54,098 nucleotides of DNA, taken from NCBI GenBank assembly GCA_001839685.1, contig MLAK01000857.1:1-54098 (forward strand), in the 5' to 3' direction. Both the position numbers and the translations under genes were made by a program. The notes below the pieces were generated by a model that did no database searches, was not told the DNA's origin, and saw only the letters and a list, made by a program, of their open reading frames with translations. Of this stretch, positions 10,450 to 19,786 are shown piece after piece. Each line of letters opens with the position of its first letter. Position 1 is the first letter of the stretch. This DNA comes from Tritrichomonas foetus. Taxonomy: Eukaryota > Parabasalia > Tritrichomonadida > Tritrichomonadidae.

Positions 10450-10545
10450 CATAATGAAAGTGAAAATAATCTGTATGAATATAAAGAATTATTTAAAGAG
10501 CCATGTTGGGATCACCACAATAAATTAACAAACAATAATTCCTAA
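10450..10545 (+). other. in-frame coding-like extension after stop
   Basis: Directly after the TAA at 10447-10449 the same frame continues for 31 codons, starting HNESENNLYEYKELFKEP and ending at TAA 10543-10545. The charged, non-repetitive composition resembles the coding region before it. It looks like the original C-terminus of the epimerase/zinc-ribbon protein, lost by a nonsense change, by a base-calling error, or reached only by readthrough. Confidence 0.4.
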
Positions 10546-10889
10546 ACAACTCTGGTAAAATAGCGTTATCGATCACATCAAGAAAAGTCACATGTGAAAT
10601 CACTTTTTCAACAAAATGTCATAAAATTACTAAATTATTACTAGAACAAATCTGTATTTTATATAAAAGTAAAAATATCAATGACTATAGCAGATCAATA
10701 AAAACAAATGAAATCACAATCGATATTTTTTATTCTATTTTATTTTTTACAATAAAAAAGATTATTGAAACCTCAAATACATATAACTTTCATGTGAAGT
10801 GGAAGATAAATTGTAAAATCGATCGATAGCTATATGATGATCATTAATTGTGTATATCGGTGACCTTTGAAAATGTTTTGATAACGTTT
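10546..10889. other. AT-rich spacer, no gene seen
   Basis: The 3' flank of the epimerase gene, up to the transposon target duplication. No motif or open frame worth naming was found. Confidence 0.5.
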
Positions 10890-12001
10890 TTGCAAATAGA
10901 TGTATACAAACTAACTAGCTCTAGATGTAGAAGACTATTGAGAGATCTAAATGAATAATTGTTGATATTATTGTCATCTAAAAATTATTTAATTGTAATC
11001 CTATTAATAATATATAAATATTATAATTTAAAAATCAAGATACAGAGAAAACCAAATCCAAAAAAAAATTGGGAGAAAAAAATAAACCCCACAGAAATTT
11101 CTGAGAATTATTGAGATAAAAAGTGATTTTATAGCATTAATATCTTGATTATTTCTGATCATAAATCGTGCTTTTTATTATCATATGACCCTCCATCGAA
11201 AATTATAATGTTTTCCAAAATACAAAAATGAAGTATAAAAAAAATATTAATAATTTTGATATAAATAAAAAAAATTTAGGCATCAATGAGAAGATTACGA
11301 ATGTTTTGCCATCTAAATGGCGATTCATCAGAAAATTCACTTGGCATCGAGTCTGGAAAAAAACATATTGGATTCCATTTTTCTTGATTTGGTCTTTCAA
11401 TCGTTGTATCTGTATCCCTGCTTGAGAATGTGCTGTTGAGGACTGCCAGTCTATTTTCTTCATATACTAAAATTTTATGACAGAAAAGATTTCAATACAT
11501 TCTTATTTGTCAAATGGAAATTGAATTAATTCAACATCACTGAGTTAAAACTATCAAAATTTTCGCGATTTTTAATTAAAAATCGATAGAAGAAGTGTAA
11601 ATAGAATTATGGGAAGCAGCATTATAATCTTTGTGATTCTTGGAAAAAAAGCTTCTCACAATTTTTTTTTAGGCTTTCTCCAAAATCGCTCTTTTTTCGG
11701 TTTAATTGTTGCAAAATTTCAAAACTATGAATAAATATGGCTCATAACTATAAAAAATAGATTTAACAATTGACTGAAAGCTGTTCACCCGAAAACTGAA
11801 ACAATAGCTTCTTCAGAATCATTTTCGAAATATTTTTGAATTCGGCCATTTGGGAAGTTTGCGATAAGGGAAATTTTCGTCATTCTTTTAGCTATTTGGG
11901 TTTTGATTTTTGACTGATGGTATTAAGTAATACTGATGATAAGGATCATTTTAGTGATTTCGTACGTTAAGACTATTTGGTTTGTATACATCTTTGCAAA
12001 T
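10890..12001. mobile_element. non-autonomous DNA transposon (hAT-type), copy 1
   Basis: The element spans 10898-11993 (1096 bp). It starts AGATGTATACAAAC and ends with the complement GTTTGTATACATCT, giving 14-bp terminal inverted repeats. It is flanked by the 8-bp direct repeat TTGCAAAT at 10890-10897 and 11994-12001. An almost identical copy of the same length lies inverted at 33307-34402 with a different 8-bp duplication. Both duplications fit the nTnnnnAn pattern typical of hAT insertions. No transposase is encoded; the only notable frame is a shared 86-codon one (11203-11463, minus). It is therefore probably moved by a transposase made elsewhere. Family is inferred from the target duplication, not from a protein. 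Confidence 0.85.
11203..11463 (-). CDS. short ORF inside transposon, function unknown
   Basis: An 86-codon frame preserved in both transposon copies with one noted difference (Asn versus Thr in the FLM(N/T)RHLDG stretch). The first part is soluble and charged (KKIDWQSSTAHSQAG, QRLKDQIKKNG). The end is strongly hydrophobic (FFLFISKLLIFFLYFIFVFW). It is not a recognisable transposase. The copies are too similar for conservation to prove coding, so this may be a captured host fragment or chance. Confidence 0.25.
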   Translation of the reverse strand: MKKIDWQSSTAHSQAGIQIQRLKDQIKKNGIQYVFFQTRCQVNFLMNRHLDGKTFVIFSLMPKFFLFISKLLIFFLYFIFVFWKTL

Positions 12002-12388
12002 TAATTTTGTCATCGTAGTGTTTCAAAAATTGAATATATTTGAAAAGCGCTAATTTTATTACTCATTCAATTGAAATTTTGGGAAAAGTATTATCCTCAT
12101 TACCGCTAACGAATTTTTTTAGCATTTTAAATAATTAGTCTGAAAACCTTCGAAGATAAATTTCATGGTTGTGAATTTTTATTCGTTAATGAAAAGTGAT
12201 TTGATTTGTGAAGCAATACTCATTCAATTGAATAAACATTCATGAAAATTGAAAAAACACATACATAAAAAATTCAGAAATATTTTCCAAATTGAATGTA
12301 TTTCTTTCAAGTAATTAAAAGTCATCAAACAAAAATAGATTGTATGTATAGAAATAAAGGACAAAATTGAGAGAAAAATTTTACAAAT
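12002..12388. other. AT-rich spacer, no gene seen
   Basis: Sequence between the transposon and the Asn-rich protein gene. No clear initiator motif was found next to the ATG at 12389; TCATC near 12323 is the nearest candidate. Confidence 0.45.
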
Positions 12389-13348
12389 ATGAAGGGCGAA
12401 AATCTAAACGACGTCGAGAAAGAAACCCCCGAAAGTTCAATCAGCCAAATTTCATATACAACTCTAGGTTCCATGTGCTATCCATCACCATCTACGCTCA
12501 CCAGCAACAACAAGACAACAAAAACGAACATATTATATACATCCCCTTATGATATTGACGAAAACCAATTTGAAACACTTTTTAATGGTAACTTCACAAA
12601 ATACACTCCAGATCATGCCAATCAGGTCAACAAATTGAACTCTTGCTCAATAAATTCCGAAAATATTATCAACGACTCAAATTGTCGAAATAAGTTAAAT
12701 TCTAACCCAACAACCATTTCTAATCAACAAGGTAAGTTCAAATCGAAATGCGTCACTTTCATCATCAACGACAAAGATTTGAAAAATAATAATTATAATA
12801 ATAATTTCGGTTATAATAACAACTTTGGTTACAATAATTACAACAATTTTAATGGAAATTTGAATGGCGGCTTTAATACCTGCGCGAGCAATTCAGAAAC
12901 CTCACAAACAAATAATTCAAATTCATCAATCACAGCCAAAGGCAAAATTAACAAACACGATCTTTTCGAGGAAATAAAAGATACAGAAAACGACATCAAA
13001 AGTGATTTTCGTCATGCTCAAACCAGCAATTGTGAAAATCGATCGAAAAAGAACTTTTTGAAACCATCAGCATCAACGATTATGAGCAGGAAACTTGGAC
13101 GTGACTTGTTAAGTGGAAAAACTGCAACACAACGCCAAAAATCAAGCGTTCCTTTCACACAGTCCACAAAATTCCTTCAAATTTCCAATTCTTTGATTCT
13201 TCAGCCAAAAAATGACAATCAAAATACCAATTTTATTGAAAAAAATAATTGCACACAAAATGGACAAGAAAATAATCAGAAGCAGTTCAATGAGAGTCTC
13301 AGCAAAAGAGCTCCTGTAGCATCAATGATCATCGAAAACAGAATTTGA
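12389..13348 (+). CDS. Asn-rich low-complexity protein, unknown function
   Basis: A 319-residue polar protein with no recognised domain, no signal peptide and no membrane segment. The N-terminus is rich in Ser/Thr. The middle (about 130-155) is an Asn/Gly/Phe tract with the repeat NNFGYN written by AAT-rich codons. The C-terminal third is basic and Ser/Gln/Asn-rich (RKLGRDLLSGKTATQRQKSS). It is probably largely disordered. It stands convergent to the CARMIL-like gene, 312 bases away. An overlapping frame from 12367 is a shadow. A TGTATATA sequence, a possible PUF-protein site, lies at 13402-13409, just after the stop. Confidence 0.65.
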   Translation: MKGENLNDVEKETPESSISQISYTTLGSMCYPSPSTLTSNNKTTKTNILYTSPYDIDENQFETLFNGNFTKYTPDHANQVNKLNSCSINSENIINDSNCRNKLNSNPTTISNQQGKFKSKCVTFIINDKDLKNNNYNNNFGYNNNFGYNNYNNFNGNLNGGFNTCASNSETSQTNNSNSSITAKGKINKHDLFEEIKDTENDIKSDFRHAQTSNCENRSKKNFLKPSASTIMSRKLGRDLLSGKTATQRQKSSVPFTQSTKFLQISNSLILQPKNDNQNTNFIEKNNCTQNGQENNQKQFNESLSKRAPVASMIIENRI

Positions 13349-13660
13349 ACTTCGAATATGGATTTTTTTCGATATATATGTTTTATATATACATAGAAAT
13401 ATGTATATAGTATATATAATATTCTATATGCGGAATGTGATATATTCTATCTTTATATTTTGTTTTTTTTGTTTTTTCTTATATTATAAATGTCTTCTAT
13501 TTATCTTTTCATTTATTTTTCACATTTCCTTTTCTTTTTCTCATATCATTTTCTTTTAATAAGAATAAGAATAACAATAACAATAAGAAAAAATATATCA
13601 AAACTAATTGAAGTAAGATAAATTTCTATATATATATACTCGAATAAAAACAAATTTATT
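13349..13660. other. convergent 3' spacer with TA and pyrimidine runs
   Basis: A short spacer between two converging genes, rich in TA dinucleotide runs, T-rich runs and AAGAATAAC-type repeats. It must hold both polyadenylation sites. It includes TGTATATA at 13402-13409 on the plus strand. No gene is seen. Confidence 0.5.
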
Positions 13661-15838
13661 TCAAACATTATCATGTGCTCTAATTTCGTTAATCAGTGAT
13701 TCAAAAGTAAACTGTTGTAGTAATCCTACAGTCATTTCATCCATATTTAGTTCTGGCACTACATCAAGCATTGATTCCCAGTGCAAATCACTCACATATT
13801 CTTCAGCAACTCTTTCATCAAACACTTTACTCATTGACTCATGGTTATCACTTTCCACGAAAGAAACACGATCACTAGTTCTCATTTCTGTGACGTCGCT
13901 CATTGAAGTTTCAGATTCTTCAGATTTAGCTTGCTGATTCAATAAAGAAAACATTTTTATTAATTCTTGTTTATCTTTGTTCATTTCTTCAAGATCTTTT
14001 GTTGGTATATTTATATGGACGCATCTTTTCACTCTTATCAATTCAGTTAACATCGATTTATATGCATCTGGATCATTCACATTATTTCCATCAATAAAAA
14101 CTTCTGTTATTGTGTAGTTATCCATTAATGTTTTTAAAAGTTCAGGACAAAATTCATTTCCAGCTGAATTTCCAGATAAATCAACTGTTCGTAAATGTGC
14201 ATTTCGACATAGTCCATTTAAAACAGTTGTACATGATTCAGCAAGAACATTTACACCGATTCCTTTGACAGATAGTTTTATAATCGACTGGTTTTCGGCG
14301 ATGGCGTCTGAAAAAGAATCAATCATTGGGTCACCATTTGAAAAACAGCCATTTAAAGAAACATTTTGAAGTGTACTAATTCGATTCATACATGATAAAA
14401 ATCCAGATCCAACTGGGTTTTGATCGAATAAAATCGACAGTAAAAAATTACAATCAAATGTCCTCAAAAATGCGTCAAATTTATTCCATTGTTTGGGTGT
14501 CATATTAGCTTTGCTGATATCAAGGGAAAGTAATTGCTGACCGTTATTTAATTTCACATTATTATTCATATTCATATTCGTTCGACGTGAAAAAAATTTA
14601 AATAAATTAATTATTGAATTACTACTCCATTTGACACAATCTAGTGTTAATTTGATAATATTTGGTGGAAAATTAATTTCATCAGGAACAGCAGAATTAC
14701 AAATATTTCCAGATAAACAGATTTCTTTCGCTTTAGAATCCGGATTTTGTGCAAAAACCGAAAGTACAGCAGCAATATCAAGTTCGCAGTCACTAAAATT
14801 GAATACACGAACATTTTTTAATGATTGAACAATAGCATTCATATTTAAAAAGTTGGAACCGGTCATTGAGACATTGTGAAGAGATTGAAAACCTAAAACT
14901 GAATTCAACATTGGAACTAAAACATGAAAGCCATCTTGCGTGAGGCCTTTATTTAAAGCAATTTGGATGAATGGATGTGATTCTAAAATTACAGCTAGTT
15001 GAACAACAAAATTTGCGTCGAATTTACCGTTATAAAAACCGATTCGATTTATTTTGCACATTTTATTTTGTGTAAAGCTGTCAACAAAATCTTTGAAATA
15101 TGATGGATTGTATGGTTCATAAATTTCCAATGTTGTAACTGTTCTGTTTGTAGCTATAAACTTGCTGATGAATGGCCAATAGGAGTTTGTTGATGATGGG
15201 GGGTTTGGAATAATGATTCTTTTGATATTCGGAAGAGCAAAAATAGAATCAAGAATAATATCAGTGAGTTGATAAACATTTTTAAATCTCGATAGATCTA
15301 ATGTTTGTGCAATACTGTGTTTGCTAATAATTTTATTGCAATAATTCTTGAAATCATTATAAATTGCGTTAGTGATGGTTTTGTTGGCAGCATAGGCTTT
15401 AAAGATAAACCGATCGAGAACCATATCGCTTTTTCGGGTGCTTCCCGTCATTAATTTTTGGTCGATATTTAAAATCGGCATTTCGTGCTTCAAAAAGATC
15501 TTGCTTAGCACAACATATACTGTTTTAGCAATAGAATCGATATTTGGATCTTTTATTGTAATTGTTTCATTTTTGAAAATAAAGTCGATCATATTTTGAT
15601 TCTTGATCATTTTTAATTAAGTAAGCGTATCCCAGCAATACTGTCGCGATATATGGAATTTTTTGATCAGCGGTTTTTTGATAAATAAATAAAAGCAATT
15701 TGATGTGATAACCAAAATCCTTTCTTGGCCTTTTGCATTTTTTATTTTTTCAACGGTCTGAACACCAAAAACTTCGCCGCTATCAATGCTATTCCCTTCT
15801 GTGACAGTTTGTAGCAAAGCATTGTTTTTGGGCATCAT
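13661..15838 (-). pseudogene. CARMIL-like LRR protein interrupted by in-frame TAA
   Basis: Two open segments lie in one frame on the minus strand. The first, 15838-15617, has 73 codons beginning MMPKNNALLQ and ending QYCWDTLT. The second, 15610-13661, has 649 codons. They are separated only by TAA (15619-15617) and two sense codons. The first segment looks like the start of a PH domain (ERILVITSNCFYLF), completed by the second (MIDFIFKNETITIKD). A long RNI-type leucine-rich repeat array follows (LFNLQ-like units such as VRVFNFSDCELD, LRTVDLSGNSAGNEF) and an acidic tail. PH plus LRR is the layout of CARMIL actin-regulating proteins, common in trichomonads. With the stop the LRR part could only be made from an internal ATG at 15610. 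It may be a recent nonsense mutation, a base error or readthrough. Confidence 0.7.
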
Positions 15839-16423
15839 TTGTTTGGCTTTGTTTCGCGAAAATTTTCAGGCGATTATTTTTTAATAGAAATTTTCTTAAC
15901 TTAAAAGGAACTTTTTCTATATATAGTGAAAATTTCTATCGCACAATCTTCTTTCGTGATAATTCTGAAATAATGTTTTATTTTTGCGAATTTATATGGT
16001 CCAAATGCCGATAATCATTCACATTTGCTTCAGAAAAAGTTAGTTAAAGATTTTGTCCAACTCACATAACATCAAGTTTTTTGAAATAGGAATATGCCAA
16101 AGAACTTTAACCTGACGGTGTGATATATATATTTGTTGATGTTATCTAGAATCTAGATATTGCCCATGATTAATAAAATTTTCTGGAATTCCATTTGTGA
16201 ATAGTAACTTTTTCTACTCTTCAAATCAAATATTATGATTTACTGAAACAGTAAAATAAAATTTCTCAAGAAAATGATTTTTGTCGGTAGAAATTAATCA
16301 TTGAAATTTGTTTTTTTGTATTTATGAATGAAAAAAGGAAAGCAAAAAATATCATATATTGTATATTCTATAAATGTTTATTAAAATACAAGAACATGAT
16401 ATAAAAGAAAAACATGAAGTTAA
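15839..16423. other. AT-rich spacer, no gene seen
   Basis: Holds the 5' flank of the CARMIL-like gene and the 3' flank of the phosphatase gene. No structured element was found. Confidence 0.5.
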
Positions 16424-17926
16424 TCAACCAAGTTGAAGCTTCGAAAAACTTTTTCTTTTCTTTGCCATTCCACTCGGAGATGATTTTGCATTAATTGTTA
16501 ATGATCTTGGTCTTCCTCCACACGACCCAATTTGGAAACTGTTTCTTAATTTCGATCTTGATGATGAACAATTTGGGTGACTTTCCCTTTTGAGAGAAAT
16601 ATCTTTAAAAGTGATATCGATGCGTTTGATGTACTTTTCAAATGGAGGAAACAATACAGTTGCTTCATTTTCGAAGACCTCATCGCTTTCATTGATTCCA
16701 GTAGGACCATTATCAATCAAAATACTTAAATTATTCATTTTGTAACGACTACTATTTCTTGATCTATTCAGTGTGTTATTATTCAAATCACTATCATCTA
16801 CACTAATTTCATTGCTATCAGTATTACTGTTTTGATTATTAGTATTGCTATTATTGTTACTGTCATTATCATTATCATCATCATTATTATCATCATTATT
16901 ATCATTATTATCATCATTATCATTATCATTATTGTTGCTGTTGTTGTTAATAGTGTTGTTATTCGAGTGGTTATTAGAGTAGTTAGTGCTGGAGTTTTCG
17001 TTTTGGTTTGATGAGTTGTCGTCATTGGTTTTTTCGGCAGTTTCAGGTTTGAGGATCATCACTGCTGCTGTGTTGTTTTCTGTCCCACAGTAATTCGATG
17101 CACTAAACACAGTGACTATTTTTCCATTCAATTGATATTTCACACCTTCTTGAACAGGCTGGTGCCCGCGAATGATCAGCTTCAGTTTATTGTTTGAGAT
17201 AAATTTTTCAATTGCTTTTTTTCCAAACATGAATCCACGTCCACGTGTTGAAGCCTCAAATCGCTCAATGTTGTCACTTGGGTCGCTCCAAAGGAGGGAA
17301 TCTGCCAGTCCGCCATAAAGTTCATTTAATGGACGAGGTATTGAATCAATTTGCGAAATGGTTTCTAAGTGCGGACCAATTCCACCATGAACACAAAAAT
17401 ATTCATCATTTATCAGTGCAGCAAGTGGTATTTGAGAGAAAGAATTCACAAATTCATCAAAAATTGATGACGCGCTTTCTCGACCATATATTCCGACAAT
17501 TTCATTGTAAAAACCACAGGATTCCGCAATCGATCGGAATTCATGATTTCCCCTGACAAAATAAATATTATCTGGAAATTGAACCTTCAGAAGATAAATT
17601 AAAGTAATCGTTTCTAAACTAAATTGACCTCTATCGATGGTATCTCCAAGGAAAAGATATTTTTTGTGTGGCGGATATCCAAAGCGATTTAAAATTCGAG
17701 CTAAATCAAAAAAATGGCCATGTAAATCACCAACAATTATGATTTCCCCGAATATTGTATTGACGATAGGTTCTTTGGAGAAAAAGAGTGTAGCTTTCCT
17801 CGCTAGATCAATAAGCATCGACGCTTTAAAGTGTGGAAGGCGACTGAATAATTCGGATGATGTCATCGATTGAAATGCACTCAGCATCATTGTGAAAGAT
17901 AAATATTCGGCATCTGAGGCTGTCAT
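16424..17926 (-). CDS. PPP-family Ser/Thr phosphatase (PP1-like) with Asn/Asp-rich insert
   Basis: A 500-residue phosphatase of the metal-dependent PPP family. The catalytic domain covers about residues 25-295. Signature motifs are all present: GDLHG (66-70), GDTIDRG (94-100), RGNHE (125-129), CVHGGIGP, IRGHQPVQEG and FSASNYCG. Metal-binding and catalytic residues look intact. A long disordered Asn/Asp tract follows (about 300-385), written by AAT/GAT repeats that appear on the plus strand as an ATT/ATC run at 16850-16940. The C-terminal tail is basic and Ser-rich (RKSFSKLQLG) and could carry localisation or phosphorylation signals. The closest well-known relative is PP1; the tail has no counterpart I recognise. 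Confidence 0.93.
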   Translation of the reverse strand: MTASDAEYLSFTMMLSAFQSMTSSELFSRLPHFKASMLIDLARKATLFFSKEPIVNTIFGEIIIVGDLHGHFFDLARILNRFGYPPHKKYLFLGDTIDRGQFSLETITLIYLLKVQFPDNIYFVRGNHEFRSIAESCGFYNEIVGIYGRESASSIFDEFVNSFSQIPLAALINDEYFCVHGGIGPHLETISQIDSIPRPLNELYGGLADSLLWSDPSDNIERFEASTRGRGFMFGKKAIEKFISNNKLKLIIRGHQPVQEGVKYQLNGKIVTVFSASNYCGTENNTAAVMILKPETAEKTNDDNSSNQNENSSTNYSNNHSNNNTINNNSNNNDNDNDDNNDNNDDNNDDDNDNDSNNNSNTNNQNSNTDSNEISVDDSDLNNNTLNRSRNSSRYKMNNLSILIDNGPTGINESDEVFENEATVLFPPFEKYIKRIDITFKDISLKRESHPNCSSSRSKLRNSFQIGSCGGRPRSLTINAKSSPSGMAKKRKSFSKLQLG

Positions 17927-19786
17927 TTTTTCTTTGCACGAGATTTTTGATCAACTTTTTCTGAATATATCGTTCTTTGGTAAAATATATGAAAATTTTG
18001 AATAATTATATAATTTTTGTGAAGATTCATTTCTGAGAAAGATTAAAGAGTCAACTCATTAATGCTTTCAAAAAATGTCGGAAGATTACAAAAATTATTC
18101 AAATAAACGTTTTGTTTTACCCACCCAATTGTGTTGAATTTTAGAAATGTTATGTAAAAATTGCACAATCTCGTTCACTCACTTCTTAATGACTTGACCA
18201 TATTTTGACCTTAATAAAGACAATAAAGTGAGATTAGGCATTATTTTGCAATTCACGGAATTCCCTTTTATTAGTAAAAACATACCAACCGGAATAATTC
18301 TTTAACAACAAGCATTCTTTCATTATTTATTGTCGTTACTGTATAACACTCACAATATATGTTTTGAACATTCTATTGTAGCTATATTGGGAATTCTGCA
18401 CACTTCGAAAATTGTATTGAAAGAGTTGGTGAATATATTTAAATTTCGATCAATTAAAAGTATGGATATCAATTTTTGTAGATTATCACTTTAGGATGGG
18501 CTTATTTCCAAATATCCAACAAAAAGTAATTTTAAAGATGAAAAGCATTTATCCTAGAGTTTTTCATTATTTTTCGAACATTTGGATTTCAATTTTTGTG
18601 TTCCAAACTTGATTGGTTAAAACTCAAATGTAATTTTAATATTATTAATTGATATTGTAGAATTCCTGACTTTTCTCTGAAAAAATCAGTTTTTCGAAAA
18701 AATCATTTGAAACTGATGATTAAACTCTGAAAAAGATTGGGAGTTGTGATTGTATCCTCTGTATATTTGTTGTATCTTAAATACAGTTAAATTTCTGCAA
18801 TGTTTTTATTTCTTCATTTTTAAACAAAATTGGACAATTGAAATCATCAGAATACCTCTTTATTCTAAGTTTTAAAGTTGAAGATATTTTATATTCTGAT
18901 TTAAAATCGAAATTCCTGATAATTTTGATGTGATCGTTTATTTTCGTTTCTTTTCCATTTTGTTTTCCAGAAAGCCGAAAAATATAAGAGAAATTATAAA
19001 AATCTCTTATTGGCAAGTTTTTCTATTATTTCTTTTATTTGTTCGATAATTTCAATTTTTTTTCCTATTTCGTAAATTTTATGATTCATTCATAGTTTAC
19101 ACTTAGTTGATAGCTAAAGTGTTTGGCCATGTTAAATTTATATTTACAACATGTTATATCACTGAGCATCTGTCTATTTCACATGACTTTTTTTGGTAAT
19201 GGTATATATAGCATGTTTTAAATAGAGAAATTTGTATTATTAATTATTTTACATTGTAATACCATTCATCAAGAGATATATTTTGATTTCAATGAAAAAG
19301 GTTCGTTTGAATAATTCAATAGAATAACTTATTTGAATAGTATTGTTTATCAATCTTAAAGAAAAAAAAATTTTAATACATATGAAATTAAATTTATGAA
19401 CTGCTATTGTGTGCAAAATAAATAAAAAGTGGAAGTCGTCTCAAATCTTTAAATCTTCCAATCACTTTTAATATTGAAGTATCGAAGAAATTTAATGGAA
19501 AATATCATGTATTATATAAAAATTACATTAATATATATTATTTAAATAATATTTAATATTATAGCCTTTATGAACCCATTATATTTAGATATAATCTGAA
19601 TTTTTCAAGCTGTCTAAATTTGAATATTTGATTATAAAAATTCAATAGTGTTATTTCGTCGATTCAGGATTTTTACCATTCAAAACAAACTTTTCCAAAA
19701 GAAACTGATTTAGAAATTCAGAGAAATAATATATGAGGTTTTTCAATTTTTTCTCATCTCTCAAATTCTAACAAATCCTATCTAAA
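17927..19786. other. 1.9-kb AT-rich spacer, no gene seen
   Basis: Divergent upstream region shared by the phosphatase (minus) and LRR-PP2C (plus) genes. A 79-codon minus frame at 18777-19016 has no motif and looks like chance. TCATCT near 19756 is a candidate initiator about 30 bases before the LRR-PP2C start. Confidence 0.5.

Noticed and set aside
10890..12001. Mutator-type element as alternative (9-bp duplication TTTGCAAAT)
   Set aside because: Copy 2 supports only 8 bp, the terminal repeats are then symmetric at AGATGT, and both 8-bp sites fit the hAT pattern.
16798..17025. 75-codon minus-strand frame of Thr/Ile/Met repeats
   Set aside because: Out-of-frame reading of the Asn/Asp codon repeat in the phosphatase gene.
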